The notes below the pieces were generated by a model. That model was not told the origin of the DNA. It was given only the letters and a program-made list of their open reading frames with translations, and did not search any database. A DNA stretch of 64,000 nucleotides from Streptomyces sp. NBC_01478 (lineage in GTDB: Bacteria; Actinomycetota; Actinomycetes; Streptomycetales; Streptomycetaceae): the NCBI RefSeq assembly GCF_036227225.1, contig NZ_CP109444.1, forward strand, positions 8,661,501-8,725,500, in the 5' to 3' direction. Position numbers and translations under genes: made by a program. Below, in pieces: positions 34,647-45,079 of this stretch (position 1 is its first letter; each line of letters opens with the position of its first letter).

Positions 34647-37600
34647 GTGCGCCAGGTACTGACGGTCTGTCCGGAGGGCACCGGGGACGCCCGGACGATC
34701 GGAGAGGCCCTGGCCAGGGCGCGCGGAGGCGCGGTGCTGAGTGTGCGCCCGGGGACGTACGAGGAGAATCTCGTCGTCACCACCCGGGTGACCATCGTCG
34801 CCGAACAGGCGCGCGGCACCGTCCGGCTGGCACCGCGCAAGGGCATCGTGATCTCGCTGCGCGTGGACGCGGTGATGCTGACCGACCTGGTGGTCCAGGG
34901 CCAGGACGAGGAACAGCCGGCCGTGGACGCCTCGCACGGGCAGGTCGCGATGCAGGGCTGCGATCTGTCCGGCGCCTCGTGGACGACCGTACTGGCGCGC
35001 AACTCCGGCTCGTTGGCGATGCGCGAGTGCCGGGTGTCCAACCGCACCGGCGCCGGGGTCGTCGTCACCTCGCCGACCGAGAGCTCGCTGGAGTCCTGCA
35101 CCCTCGAACACCTCGGCACCAGCGGTGTGGTGATCGGCGAGCGCGGCCGGGCCACCCTGCGCGGCTGCACGGTACGCGACGCGCGCGGCAACGGCGTGCT
35201 CGCCAACGGCGACGCCCAGGGTTCGATCGAGGACTGCGACCTGGCTTCAACGGACAAGCCCTCACTGGCACTTGAGGAGCGCAGCGCGATCCGGGTGCTG
35301 CGGACCGTGATCCGCGACACCTCGATCGGCGTGCATGTGACCAGCACCGCCCGCTGCGAGCTGGAGGAGGTGCGGGTCACCAACAGCAGTGGCCCCGGCA
35401 TCATCGTCTCGCACGGCAGCGACCCGGTGCTGCGCCGCTGCCGCACCGCCCGCACCACGGGCAACGGCCTGCTGGTGACGGACCGTTCACGCGGCACGTA
35501 CGAGGACTGCTGGCTGACCGGCGCCCAGATGGCGGCGCTGCGGGTGGCCGGTGCCTCCTCGCCCACGCTGACCTCGCTGACCGTCCGGGACGGCGAGTCG
35601 GACGGCGTCGTCCTCGAAGAGGACGCGGCGGCCGAGCTGGAGCGCGTGGAGATCATCGACGTCAAGGGCACCGGTGTGGTGATCCGCGGCAACGCCAACC
35701 CGCTGGTGCGGCGCGCCCGGATCACCGGCGCGGGCGGCAGCGGGGTCTCCGTGCGCGACGGCGGACGCGGCCGGGTCGAGGACTGCACGGTCGAGGCGCC
35801 GGGCGGCGCGGGCGCGGAGGTCGCGGCGGGCGGCAACGTCTATCTCGCCGGATTCCGGGTCAACAACCCCGGTGGTGCCGGTCTTGAGATCGGCGGCGAG
35901 GGCACGGCCGCGCTGCGCGACGGCGAGCTGGTCTCGGCCGGCGGCTGCGGTGTACTCGTGGACACCGGCGGCGAGTTGACGGCCAACCGGGTACGGACCG
36001 CCGCTTCCGCCGAGCACGGTTTCCTGGTCCGCGACGGCGGCCGGGCCTCCCTGAACGGCTGTGAGGCGGCCGGCAACGACCGCGACGGCATCCGCGTCGA
36101 GTCGGAGGCGCCGGTGTCCGTGGTGGGCTGCACGGTCCGTGACAACAAGGGCGGCGGCCTCGTGCAGGCCAAGGCGGGCGGCCGGCTCGCGGTGGAGAAC
36201 CTCACCAGCACCGGCAACGAGTCCCGCGACGCCTGGGGCTTCGGCGAGGCCGAGGGCACCGACCCGGCGGGCACCGTACCGGAGTCGGAGGGGCCCGGAC
36301 GCCCCGACGGACCGATGGCCGCGCTGGAGAGCCTGATCGGCCTCGACAACGTCAAGGAACAGGTCCGCACCCTCGTCAACCTCACCCAGCTCGCCCGGCG
36401 TCGCGCCCAACTCGGCATGTCCGCACCGCCGATGAGCCGCCACCTGGTCTTCGCGGGCCCGCCCGGCACCGGTAAGACCACCGTGGCCCGCCTCTACGGC
36501 ACGATCCTCGCCGAGCTGGGCGCCCTGCGCTCCGGACACCTCGTCGAGGTCTCCCGCGCCGACCTGGTCGCCCAGGTCATCGGCGGTACGGCCATCAAGA
36601 CCACGGAGGCCTTCGAACGGGCCCTGGGCGGCGTCCTGTTCGTCGACGAGGCGTACACCCTCACCGCCGACTCCCGTGGTTCCGGGGCCGACTTCGGGCG
36701 CGAGGCCGTCGACACGCTGCTGAAGCTGATGGAGGACCACCGCGAGGACGTGGTCGTCGTCGCGGCGGGCTACTCCGACGAGATGCGCAGCTTCCTCGGC
36801 TCCAACCCCGGTCTGGCGTCCCGTTTCTCACGGACCGTCGAGTTCGAGAACTACTCCGTGCCCGAGTTGGTGGAGATCATGGAGAGCATGTGCGTACGCC
36901 ACCAGTACGCGCTCGCCGACGAGACCCGCCACGCACTCGCGGTGCACTTCGAGCGGATACCGAAGGACGCCGGGTTCGGCAACGGCCGTGCCGCACGGCA
37001 GGTGTTCGAGGAGATGGTGGACCGGCAGGCCGTACGGCTGTCCGCGCTCACCGACGTCACCGAGCAGGACCTCTCGCTGCTGCTGCCGCAGGACATCAGC
37101 GAGGAGGCGGCCCGCACAGCCGCCGACGGCCCGAACGCCGTCGACCCCGGCGACGACGCGCTGAGCAGGCTGGACGCGCTGGTCGGGCTCCACGCGGTGA
37201 AGCGGGACGTCACCGACCTCGTCAACCTGGTGTCGACGGCCAAGCAGCGCGAGGCCGCCGGACTCCCGGTGCCCCGGCTCAGCCACCACCTCGTCTTCAC
37301 CGGCCCGCCCGGCACCGGCAAGACCACCGTGGCCCGCCTCTACGGCGAACTCCTCGCCTCCCTGGGCGTGTTGCCGCGCGGCCAGCTCGTCGAGGTGTCC
37401 CGCGCCGACCTCGTCGGCCGATACGTGGGCCACACCGCGCAGTTGACCCGGGAGGTCTTCGAACGGGCCCTGGGCGGCGTCCTGTTCGTCGACGAGGCGT
37501 ACACCCTCACCCCGCGTGAGGCGTCCGGCTCCGACTTCGGCCGGGAGGCCGTGGACACGCTGCTGAAGCTGATGGAGGACCATCGCGACAAGGTGGTCGT

Positions 37601-37991
37601 CATCGTCGCCGGCTACACCCAGGAGATGGAGATGTTCCTCGCCTCCAACCCGGGCCTGTCCTCCCGGTTCTCGCGCCGGGTCGAGTTCGCCGACTACTCC
37701 TCCGACGAACTGGTCACCATCGTCCGCGAGCACGCCGTACAGCTCGGGTACGAGTGCGCGGCCGGGCTCGGGCCGGTGCTGCGGCAGTACTTCGACGGGC
37801 TGCCCCGCGACCGGTCGTTCGGCAACGCGCGCACCGCCCGCCAGATCCTGGAGCGGATGATGACCCGGCAGGCGGGCCGGCTCAGCAGACTGGCCGTGCC
37901 CAGCCTCGACGACCTGCGCCTGCTTCTCCCGGAGGACCTCGCCGACCCGGCGGACGCCTCTCCCTCCTCCAGCGGGGCGGCCCGGGCATGA
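34647..37991 (+). CDS. Beta-helix/double CbxX-type AAA+ ATPase (EccA position of T7SS)
   Basis: A 1114-aa protein. Residues ~1-520 are a right-handed parallel beta-helix made of ~22-residue rungs (recurring GNGVLV / [11 protein letters not shown] / DCTV motifs). Two CbxX/CfxQ-type AAA+ modules follow, with Walker [10 protein letters not shown] at 604-612 and 886-894 and Walker [11 protein letters not shown] in each; both look catalytically intact. Mycobacterial EccA has a single such AAA+ domain behind a TPR domain; here the TPR is replaced by a beta-helix and the ATPase is doubled. GTG at 34647 follows AGGAGG. It overlaps mycP (ATGA), so it probably acts with the T7SS, remodelling or delivering substrates. 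Confidence 0.85.
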   Translation: MRQVLTVCPEGTGDARTIGEALARARGGAVLSVRPGTYEENLVVTTRVTIVAEQARGTVRLAPRKGIVISLRVDAVMLTDLVVQGQDEEQPAVDASHGQVAMQGCDLSGASWTTVLARNSGSLAMRECRVSNRTGAGVVVTSPTESSLESCTLEHLGTSGVVIGERGRATLRGCTVRDARGNGVLANGDAQGSIEDCDLASTDKPSLALEERSAIRVLRTVIRDTSIGVHVTSTARCELEEVRVTNSSGPGIIVSHGSDPVLRRCRTARTTGNGLLVTDRSRGTYEDCWLTGAQMAALRVAGASSPTLTSLTVRDGESDGVVLEEDAAAELERVEIIDVKGTGVVIRGNANPLVRRARITGAGGSGVSVRDGGRGRVEDCTVEAPGGAGAEVAAGGNVYLAGFRVNNPGGAGLEIGGEGTAALRDGELVSAGGCGVLVDTGGELTANRVRTAASAEHGFLVRDGGRASLNGCEAAGNDRDGIRVESEAPVSVVGCTVRDNKGGGLVQAKAGGRLAVENLTSTGNESRDAWGFGEAEGTDPAGTVPESEGPGRPDGPMAALESLIGLDNVKEQVRTLVNLTQLARRRAQLGMSAPPMSRHLVFAGPPGTGKTTVARLYGTILAELGALRSGHLVEVSRADLVAQVIGGTAIKTTEAFERALGGVLFVDEAYTLTADSRGSGADFGREAVDTLLKLMEDHREDVVVVAAGYSDEMRSFLGSNPGLASRFSRTVEFENYSVPELVEIMESMCVRHQYALADETRHALAVHFERIPKDAGFGNGRAARQVFEEMVDRQAVRLSALTDVTEQDLSLLLPQDISEEAARTAADGPNAVDPGDDALSRLDALVGLHAVKRDVTDLVNLVSTAKQREAAGLPVPRLSHHLVFTGPPGTGKTTVARLYGELLASLGVLPRGQLVEVSRADLVGRYVGHTAQLTREVFERALGGVLFVDEAYTLTPREASGSDFGREAVDTLLKLMEDHRDKVVVIVAGYTQEMEMFLASNPGLSSRFSRRVEFADYSSDELVTIVREHAVQLGYECAAGLGPVLRQYFDGLPRDRSFGNARTARQILERMMTRQAGRLSRLAVPSLDDLRLLLPEDLADPADASPSSSGAARA

Positions 37992-39265
37992 CGACGACAC
38001 ACGGCAGGGCCCTCGCCGCCGGTCTGGCCCTGCTGCTGACGGCCGCCGCGAGCGCCGTCGGCGCCGGATCCGCCGCGGCGGCCGACGGCACGGTCCAACT
38101 CCCGGTTCTTTCCGCGCGGTTGGACGCCGACGCGGCCTGTACGGCGGGCTCGGCGGTCCTCGCCACCGACGTGCCGTGGGAACAGGTCTCGCTGCAACTC
38201 ACCCGGACCTGGCCGTTCGCCTCGGGTGCCGGGGTGACCGTCGGCGTGGTCGACACCGGGGTCTCGTCCTCCGCCCCCGCGCTCAAGGGACGGGTGAGCG
38301 CCGTCGGCGACGCCGGGACCGACTGCGTGGGACACGGCACCTTCGTGGCGGGGCTGGTCGGCGCCGCCGTGGCGGACGGGGTGCGGTTCGCGGGTGTGGC
38401 GCAGCAGGCGCGCATCCTCGCGGTGCGCGGCAGCGACGCGCGGGGCGCGGTCACCGCGGAGCGGGTCGCGGACGGCATCCGGGCCGCCGTGAACGGCGGG
38501 GCGAAGGTGGTGACGGTGTCGGCGGCGCTCGCGGCCAACACCCCCACCCTGCGCGCGGCCGTCGCACTGGCCGCGGAGAAGGACGTCCTGGTGATCGCCG
38601 CCGCCGTACCGGACACGCCGGCGACGGCGACCTCGGCGACGGACAGTCCACCGGCCCGCGACTACTACCCGGCCGCCGACGACGGCGTGCTCTCCGTCCT
38701 CGACGTCGACGTGGACGGCAAGCGGCCGACCGGCGCGTACACGACTTCCAGTGCATCAATCGCCGCGCCCGGTGACGGAGTTGTCGGCATCGGCCCGAAG
38801 AAGGCCGGCCACTACATCGGCTCGGGCGCGTCACTGGCCGCCGGTTTCGTGGCGGGGGCGGCGGCGCTGGTGCGCTCCGTCCACCCGGAACTGACGGCCG
38901 CCCAGACCGCGAGCCTGCTGCGCAGCTCCGCGTATCCGGCCGACGTGCCCCGCCTCGACCCGTACGCGGCCGTCACGTCGGTCCTGACCAGCGCTTCGGC
39001 ACCGGCCGCCGCCGCCCCCGCCTCCCCGGTCCACCTCCCGGCCGACAAGGCGGCCGGCCCCCTCCGCCGCGCCCTGTGGCCCGCGTCGGCCGGCCTCGCC
39101 GTGATCATCGCGGTGGTGTGGCTCGGCCTCGTCCTGCCCCGGGGGCGCCGTCTGGGCTGGCGCCCGACCCGGCAGCCGGAGCGTACGGCCGGGCCCGAGG
39201 GCGAGGCAGGCACGGAGGGCACCGTCCCGGTGGGCGCGGGTGCCCAGGGGACAACGGAGGGCTGA
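37988..39265 (+). CDS. mycP: Type VII secretion mycosin (S8 serine protease)
   Basis: A 425-aa subtilisin-like membrane protease that stabilises and processes at the T7SS. A signal peptide (residues 1-33) is followed by the S8 domain and a C-terminal transmembrane helix ([19 protein letters not shown]) with a short cytoplasmic tail. The triad is Asp-89 (VVDTGV), His-116 (GHGTFVAG) and Ser-282 (GASLAAG). The oxyanion-hole Asn expected in an AAGN motif is absent: the strand reads VIAAAVPD near residue 207. Activity may therefore be reduced. The ATG overlaps the previous stop (ATGA). Confidence 0.9.
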   Translation: MTTTHGRALAAGLALLLTAAASAVGAGSAAAADGTVQLPVLSARLDADAACTAGSAVLATDVPWEQVSLQLTRTWPFASGAGVTVGVVDTGVSSSAPALKGRVSAVGDAGTDCVGHGTFVAGLVGAAVADGVRFAGVAQQARILAVRGSDARGAVTAERVADGIRAAVNGGAKVVTVSAALAANTPTLRAAVALAAEKDVLVIAAAVPDTPATATSATDSPPARDYYPAADDGVLSVLDVDVDGKRPTGAYTTSSASIAAPGDGVVGIGPKKAGHYIGSGASLAAGFVAGAAALVRSVHPELTAAQTASLLRSSAYPADVPRLDPYAAVTSVLTSASAPAAAAPASPVHLPADKAAGPLRRALWPASAGLAVIIAVVWLGLVLPRGRRLGWRPTRQPERTAGPEGEAGTEGTVPVGAGAQGTTEG

Positions 39266-39304
39266 CGGCCGGATCAGGCCTCGCGGACACCGCGTACCGC
39301 GTGA

Positions 39305-39351
39305 AACGGCACGGCCCCGGGCGACCAACAGGCGCCCGGGGCCGTGCCGTT
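39305..39351. terminator. Bidirectional terminator between mycP and eccC
   Basis: Perfect 19-bp arms (39305-39323 and 39333-39351) with a 9-base loop, between convergent genes. Confidence 0.85.
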
Positions 39352-39364
39352 CAGTGTCGGCCTC

Positions 39365-42300
39365 TCACTCCTCCGCCTCCGCCTCCGCCGCCAGTGCCGT
39401 CTGGATGAGGGACGGCTTGCGGCGGACGATGTGGAGGGCCCGGCCCGGAGGGAGGACGCGCGGCTTGACGTTGCCGAAGACGTAGCCCTCCGAGGGGGAG
39501 CAGGACATCAGGATGCCGGGGGTGTTGACCTCGTCGAGGCGGCGCAGGAGCTGGTCGTTCAGGCCGCGGCCCGCGCCCGTCGCCGAGCGGGCGACCACCA
39601 CGTGCAGGCCCAACTCGTGGCCCAGGGCGAGGTGTTCGAAGAGCGGGGCGAAGGGGTGGTCCATGACCGTGCCGCCGCCGACCATGTCGTAGTCGTCGAC
39701 GAGGACGAACAGGCGGGGGCCCGTCCACCAGTCGGCCTGCCGCATGCGGGCCGGGGTGATCTCCTGACCCGGCACACGGGTGCGCAGGGCCTTCGCGGAG
39801 CCGCCGACCAACTGTTTGAGGGCCTCCAGGGCCACCGCGTGGCCGAGGCGGTACTCCTCGGGGACCGCGTCGACCAGGCCGCGGCGGTAGTCCACGACCA
39901 GGATGCGCGCCTCGGCCGGGGTGTAGCGGGCGACGACGGAGTCCGCGACCAGCCGCAGCAGGTTGGTCTTGCCGCTCTCGGTGTCGCCGACGGCGACCAG
40001 GTGCGGGGTGCGGGAGAAGTCGTGCCAGACGGTGCCGAGGGTCTCCTCGTCCTGGCCGAGTGCCAGCTTGAGGCTGACGCCGTCGCCGAGTTCGGGCTCG
40101 GGGAGTTCGGCCGCGGGCAGCCGGTGCGGGAGCATCCGGACCTGCGGGGCGCGCGGCCCGTGCCAGGCGCTCGCGATCCGGTCCACCAGGTCCGCGACGC
40201 CCTCGCTGAGCGTCTCCGGGTCGGTGGAACCGTCACCGCGGGGCAGCGCGGACAGGAAGTGCAGCTTGGTCTCCACGGTCAGACCACGGCCCGGGATCTG
40301 TGGCACGGCGCTCGCCTTGCGGATGTCCACGACGGAGTCCATCGTGTCGCCGAGCCGCAGCTCCAGCCGGGTCGCGGACTGGTCGCGGACCGGGGCGGTG
40401 AGCTCCAGCCAGCGGGCGGTCGCGACGATCAGGTGGATGCCGTAGTTGAGACCGCTGGTGGCGATCTGGTTGAACGTCGGGATGTACTGGTCGAAGTTCT
40501 GCCGGACCGCCGACCAGCCGTCGATCACCAGGAAGATGTCGCCGTGCGGTTCGTCGGGGAACTCCCCGGCCGCCCGGCGGCGCCGGTAGGTGGACATCGA
40601 GTCGATGCCGTTGTCCAGGAAGAACTGCTCGCGCTGGGTGAGGACGGCGGTGACCTCCGCGACCGTACGGCTGATCCGCTCGGTGTCGAGGCGGGCCGCG
40701 ACCCCGCCGACATGCGGCAGGCCGGTGAGCTGGGAGAGCGTGCCGCCGCCGAAGTCCAGGCAGTAGAACTGCACTTCGCGCGGGGTGTGGGTGAGCGCGA
40801 GCGCCATGATGAGGCTGCGCAGCACCGTCGACTTGCCGCTCTGCGAACCGCCCGCGACGGCGACATGGCCGCCCGCCCCGGCGAGGTCCACCACGAGCGG
40901 GTCGCGGCGCTGGTCGAACGGCTTGTCCACCAGACCGACCGGCACCCGCAGCTTCCCGGCGCCCGTCCAGCGGGACGCGGTCAGCCCGCGGTCCGGGTCC
41001 TCGGCGAGACCGCCGAGCAGCACGTCCAGCGGGGACGCGGTGTCCAGCGGCGGCAGCCACACGCGGTGCGCGGGCGGCCCGGAGTCCCGCAGCCGGTCCA
41101 GCGCCACCGCCAGCAGGCTCTCGGCGCTCTCCTCCACCTCGGGCTCCGGGGCCGCGATCGCGGCCGGCGCCGGAGCGCGCGGCACGATGTACCCGGTCGA
41201 CCAGGGCACCACCTGCGTGGCGACCCGGGCCTGCGCGACGGCACCGCCGCGCCTGCGGTACGGGCCGGAGACGTAGGCGGCGCGGAAACGGGTGAGGGCC
41301 TCGATGCCGCTCTTGAGATAGCCGCTGCCGGGCTGCGAAGGCAGTTCGTACGCGTCGGGCACACCGAGGACACCCCGGGACTCCATCGCGGAGAAGGTGC
41401 GCAGACCGATCCGGTACGACAGGTGCGACTCCAACTGGTGCATACGGCCCTCGTCCAGGCGCTGCGAGGCCAGCAGCAGATGCACGCCGAGCGACCGGCC
41501 GAGGCGGCCGATCATCACGAACAGCTCCATGAACTCCCGGTGCGAGGCGAGGAGTTCGCTGAACTCGTCGACGACGACGAACAGGCTGGGCATCGGCGCG
41601 AGATCGGCGCCGCCGGCCCGCGCCTTCTCGTACTCCAGCGCCGACGTGTAGTTGCCCGCCGACCTCAACAGCTCCTGGCGGCGGATGAGTTCACCGTGCA
41701 GCGCGTCCTGCATACGCTCCACCAGAGCGGCCTCGTCGGCGAGGTTGGTGATGACGGCGGAGGTGTGCGGGAGTTCGTCCAGACCGAGGAAGGTCGCGCC
41801 GCCCTTGAAGTCCACCAGGACGAAGTTGAGGGTCTCGGAGGAGTTGGTGAGCGCGAGCCCGAGCACCAGGGTGCGCAGCAGCTCGGACTTGCCGGAACCG
41901 GTCGCGCCGATCAGCATGCCGTGCGGGCCCATGCCGCCCTGCGCGGACTCCTTGATGTCCAGCTCCACGGGCCGCCCGTCCGCGCCGACCGCGACCGGGA
42001 CCCGCAGCCGGCCGGAGCCGGTGTGCCGCCGCCAGATCGTGTCGGGGTCGAGCCGGTGCAGGTCGGCGATGCCGAGCAGAGTCGTCAACTCGGTGTCGTT
42101 GGACAGCGGTTCGACCGCGTCGGAGGACAGACTCATCCGGTACGGCGCGATCAGCCGGGCCAGCGACTCGGCGGCCACCGGACCCACCCGGTCGGGACGG
42201 CCCAGGACCGTGGTCTGCTCCTTGCGGCTGCGGTCGGTGCGCACCAGCGCGACCGCGTCCGGGGTCACCTCGAGGCGCAGCGTGGTGCGGCCGGGCCGCC

Positions 42301-43354
42301 AGGTGAGCGAGTCGGACAGGTCGAGCACGATCGCGTTGCGATAGCCGGGCCCGTCGAAACGGTGGCCGGCCGGGATGCCCGCGCCGTCCACCACGACCAC
42401 CACCAGCGGCTCATCACGGCCGGGCACGGCGTCCGGGTCGAACGCGGGCCGCTCGGAGAACTCGCTGCCGAGCTGGTCCTCCAGATCGGTGAAGGCCGAG
42501 GCCACCATGCGCAACGGGCCCGCGCCGTCGGTCTCCTGGGGGTGATGGTTGTGCGGCAGCCACTTCACCCACTCCCACTCCGCGCGCACCTCGTCGGCGG
42601 CGCAGACCGCGATCCACAGCTCCTCCGGCGGGTGGAACAGCGCCAGTTGGGCCAGCGCGGCACGGAGCATCCCGCGGGTCGCGTCCCGGTCACCACGCAC
42701 CAACACCCTTGACCAGGACCGCAGATACAGCGCGATCGGCTGGCCGGGAACGGTGCTGTAGGCGCGGATGAAGCGGCGCAGGGCGTGCGCGCACAGCGGT
42801 TCGAGGTCCTCGACCGGCTTGCTGGACACGGGAGTCAGCCGCATGGCGAGCTGCTGGTCGCCGACCGCGATCCGCACCTCGCCGAAGTCGTCGTCCTTCA
42901 CCCGGCGCTCCCACAGCCGCGTGGTGCGGACCATGGTGCGCAGCACCCGGGGCTCGGGATGCCGCCAGGCCAGGGCGAGCTGCTGCTCGACCACGGCCCG
43001 CTGGACGGTACGCCGGCTCTGCGCCAAGTAGCGCAGATAGTCCCGGCGTTCACCGCGCAGCCGCTGCTTGCGGTCGCCGGCCTTGCGCATCACCTGACCG
43101 ACCATCATCGCGCCGGCGGCCATCACCATCATGCCGAGCGCGAGGTACATGAAGATGCCGCTGGACTGACCGCCCGACCGCATGAACATCATCATCATCG
43201 AGACCGACATCATCGCCATCGGCAAATACGTCCACACCGCGGACGTGTCCGGGACGATCTCCATGAGAGTCGGCGGCTCCTGGAGGACCAACTCGCCGGC
43301 GGGCATGTCGGGTCCGCGACGGCGGGCCGGACGACGGAACAGGACCACGCTCAA
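39365..43354 (-). CDS. eccC: Type VII secretion ATPase EccC
   Basis: A 1329-aa FtsK/SpoIIIE-type motor of the T7SS that recognises WXG100 substrates and drives export. Two short transmembrane helices occur near residues 41-58 and 66-90 (unusually Met-rich). A DUF-type linker domain follows, then three ATPase domains with P-loops at 483-491 (GATGSGKSE), 835-843 (GGSQSGKST) and 1123-1131 (GDTESGKTN). Walker B is VVDEF in the first but lacks Glu in the second (VIDGW) and is VDDYD in the third, as in other EccC proteins where only the first is a strong ATPase. TTG start with GGAG nine bases upstream. It is a single-chain EccC, not split into EccCa/EccCb. Confidence 0.95.
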   Translation of the reverse strand: MSVVLFRRPARRRGPDMPAGELVLQEPPTLMEIVPDTSAVWTYLPMAMMSVSMMMMFMRSGGQSSGIFMYLALGMMVMAAGAMMVGQVMRKAGDRKQRLRGERRDYLRYLAQSRRTVQRAVVEQQLALAWRHPEPRVLRTMVRTTRLWERRVKDDDFGEVRIAVGDQQLAMRLTPVSSKPVEDLEPLCAHALRRFIRAYSTVPGQPIALYLRSWSRVLVRGDRDATRGMLRAALAQLALFHPPEELWIAVCAADEVRAEWEWVKWLPHNHHPQETDGAGPLRMVASAFTDLEDQLGSEFSERPAFDPDAVPGRDEPLVVVVVDGAGIPAGHRFDGPGYRNAIVLDLSDSLTWRPGRTTLRLEVTPDAVALVRTDRSRKEQTTVLGRPDRVGPVAAESLARLIAPYRMSLSSDAVEPLSNDTELTTLLGIADLHRLDPDTIWRRHTGSGRLRVPVAVGADGRPVELDIKESAQGGMGPHGMLIGATGSGKSELLRTLVLGLALTNSSETLNFVLVDFKGGATFLGLDELPHTSAVITNLADEAALVERMQDALHGELIRRQELLRSAGNYTSALEYEKARAGGADLAPMPSLFVVVDEFSELLASHREFMELFVMIGRLGRSLGVHLLLASQRLDEGRMHQLESHLSYRIGLRTFSAMESRGVLGVPDAYELPSQPGSGYLKSGIEALTRFRAAYVSGPYRRRGGAVAQARVATQVVPWSTGYIVPRAPAPAAIAAPEPEVEESAESLLAVALDRLRDSGPPAHRVWLPPLDTASPLDVLLGGLAEDPDRGLTASRWTGAGKLRVPVGLVDKPFDQRRDPLVVDLAGAGGHVAVAGGSQSGKSTVLRSLIMALALTHTPREVQFYCLDFGGGTLSQLTGLPHVGGVAARLDTERISRTVAEVTAVLTQREQFFLDNGIDSMSTYRRRRAAGEFPDEPHGDIFLVIDGWSAVRQNFDQYIPTFNQIATSGLNYGIHLIVATARWLELTAPVRDQSATRLELRLGDTMDSVVDIRKASAVPQIPGRGLTVETKLHFLSALPRGDGSTDPETLSEGVADLVDRIASAWHGPRAPQVRMLPHRLPAAELPEPELGDGVSLKLALGQDEETLGTVWHDFSRTPHLVAVGDTESGKTNLLRLVADSVVARYTPAEARILVVDYRRGLVDAVPEEYRLGHAVALEALKQLVGGSAKALRTRVPGQEITPARMRQADWWTGPRLFVLVDDYDMVGGGTVMDHPFAPLFEHLALGHELGLHVVVARSATGAGRGLNDQLLRRLDEVNTPGILMSCSPSEGYVFGNVKPRVLPPGRALHIVRRKPSLIQTALAAEAEAEE

Positions 43355-43446
43355 CGCTTGGGGCTCCTAACGGACTTCGCGCACCGCGGCGGCATGTGGG
43401 GGCATGCACCGAAATCTGGCCTCGGCACTGGCACGGTGGAGGACGC

Positions 43447-43479
43447 TGTCAACACCGTTGGTGGGGGCTCCCGTTGACA
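43447..43479. promoter_or_regulatory. Divergent -35-like pair between eccC and eccD
   Basis: TGTCAAC (43447-43453) and GTTGACA (43473-43479) form an inverted repeat that reads as a TTGACA box on each strand, one pointing to eccC and one to eccD. A TAGTGT at 43500-43505 might serve the plus-strand promoter, but the spacing is long. The 270-bp gap holds no gene. Confidence 0.4.
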
Positions 43480-43624
43480 CGCGTCGTAGGGAGTGTCAGT
43501 AGTGTGCACCCCGTCAACTCTGTACGTCCATGTCACCCCCCGCTTCACCGGCACCCTGTTCCCCCCACCCCGCACGCCGCGCCGCGTGCCCCCGTTTCGA
43601 TGTCCAGGAGACGTGAGCCCCGGT

Positions 43625-45025
43625 ATGACCGACACTTCCGTGACCGGCCTGTGCCATCTGACCGTGCGGGCCCCGGCCCGCACCATCGACCTCGCCGTGC
43701 CGTCCGACGTGCCCGTCGCCGACCTGCTGCCCACGGTGCTGCGGTACGCGGGGGAGGAGGCCGAGGAGACCGGTCTCGAACACGACGGCTGGATACTCCA
43801 GCGCCTCGGCGGCCGGCCGCTCGACGAGGAGGCGACCCTCGCCTCCCTCGAACTGACCGACGGCGAGGCGCTCCATCTCCGGCCGCGCACCGAGGCGTTG
43901 CCCGAGGTACGCCTCGACGACCTGGTCGACGGCATCGCCGCCGTCACCCGGGACCGGCTGCACGGCTGGAGCCCGGAGGCGGCCCGCCGGCTGTTGCGCG
44001 GCCTGCTCGCGCTGGCGGTGCTGACCGGCCTGGTCCTGCTGGCCCTGCCGGGCGCGCCCGCGTCGCTGCGCGCGGCCACCGCCGTGGGAACGGGCCTGCT
44101 GCTCCTGGCCGGGGCCGCGTCGGCCAGCCGGGCGGTCGACGACCCGGCGACCGGTGTGGTCCTGGGCCTGCTCGCCTCCCCGGCGCTCGCGCTCGCGGGC
44201 TGGCTGGTGCCGGGCGGTGAGCTGAGCGGCCCGCAGGCCCACCAGGTGCTGGGGGCACGGCTGTTGGGGGCGGCGGCGGCCTGGGCGGGCGGCGCGGTGC
44301 TGGCCCTCGCGGCCTCCGCGGCCCGCACCCCGCTGTTCCTGGCCTCGGCGCTGGTGGCGCTCGCGGCGGCGGTGGGCGGCGTACTGATGACGGTGTTCGA
44401 CGTGCGGGTGGCGGCCGCGGCCGGAGTGATCGCGGCGCTGACGGTGCTGCTCGGGGGCCTGGTGCCCTCGCTGTCGTTCAAGTTCGCGGGGATGCGGATG
44501 CCCCCGCTGCCGACCAACCCGGAACAGTTGCAGGAGGGCATCGAGCCCTACCGCGGCAACGACGTGACGGTGCGCACCGAACTCGCCGGCGAGTGGATGA
44601 CCGCGCTCTACGGCGCGACGGGCGTGCTCTCGTCGGCCTGCCTGGTCGCCCTGGCCAGCCGCCCGAGCCTCCCGGCAGTGCTCGTCGCCCTGGTCCTGTC
44701 CCTGCTGCTGCTCCTGCACGGCCGGGGCCTGGTCAACACGGCCCAGCGGCTGGTGCTCGTACTGCCGGGCGCGTGGGGCCTGTTGCTCCTGGCCTTCGGC
44801 TGGGGGCTGCGCCTGTCCGGCACCGAGCGGACCCTGCTGGTCGCCGGCCTGCTCGCGGTGGCGGCGGCCCTCACCGTCGCGGTGTGGACCGTACCGGGAC
44901 GGCGCCTGGTCCCGTACTGGGGCCGCGCGGCGGAGATCCTGCACTCCCTGCTGGCGATCGCCCTGCTGCCGCTGACCCTGTGGCTGCTGGGTGTCTTCGG
45001 CACCCTTCGCGGCATTTTCGGCTGA
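43625..45025 (+). CDS. eccD: Type VII secretion integral membrane protein EccD
   Basis: A 466-aa channel component of the T7SS. Residues ~5-85 form the ubiquitin-like (YukD) domain, including LTVRAPARTIDLAVPSDVPV; about eleven transmembrane helices follow from residue ~118. The start is uncertain: ATG 43625 gives the usual N-terminus, but the only AGGAG is at 43606-43610, nearer a GTG at 43613. It is followed by eccB after 54 bases and is divergent from eccC. Confidence 0.92.
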   Translation: MTDTSVTGLCHLTVRAPARTIDLAVPSDVPVADLLPTVLRYAGEEAEETGLEHDGWILQRLGGRPLDEEATLASLELTDGEALHLRPRTEALPEVRLDDLVDGIAAVTRDRLHGWSPEAARRLLRGLLALAVLTGLVLLALPGAPASLRAATAVGTGLLLLAGAASASRAVDDPATGVVLGLLASPALALAGWLVPGGELSGPQAHQVLGARLLGAAAAWAGGAVLALAASAARTPLFLASALVALAAAVGGVLMTVFDVRVAAAAGVIAALTVLLGGLVPSLSFKFAGMRMPPLPTNPEQLQEGIEPYRGNDVTVRTELAGEWMTALYGATGVLSSACLVALASRPSLPAVLVALVLSLLLLLHGRGLVNTAQRLVLVLPGAWGLLLLAFGWGLRLSGTERTLLVAGLLAVAAALTVAVWTVPGRRLVPYWGRAAEILHSLLAIALLPLTLWLLGVFGTLRGIFG

Positions 45026-45079
45026 CCGGGCGCCAGGGCCGACCCGACCAGAACCTGAACGACCGAGCAGGAGGAAAGC

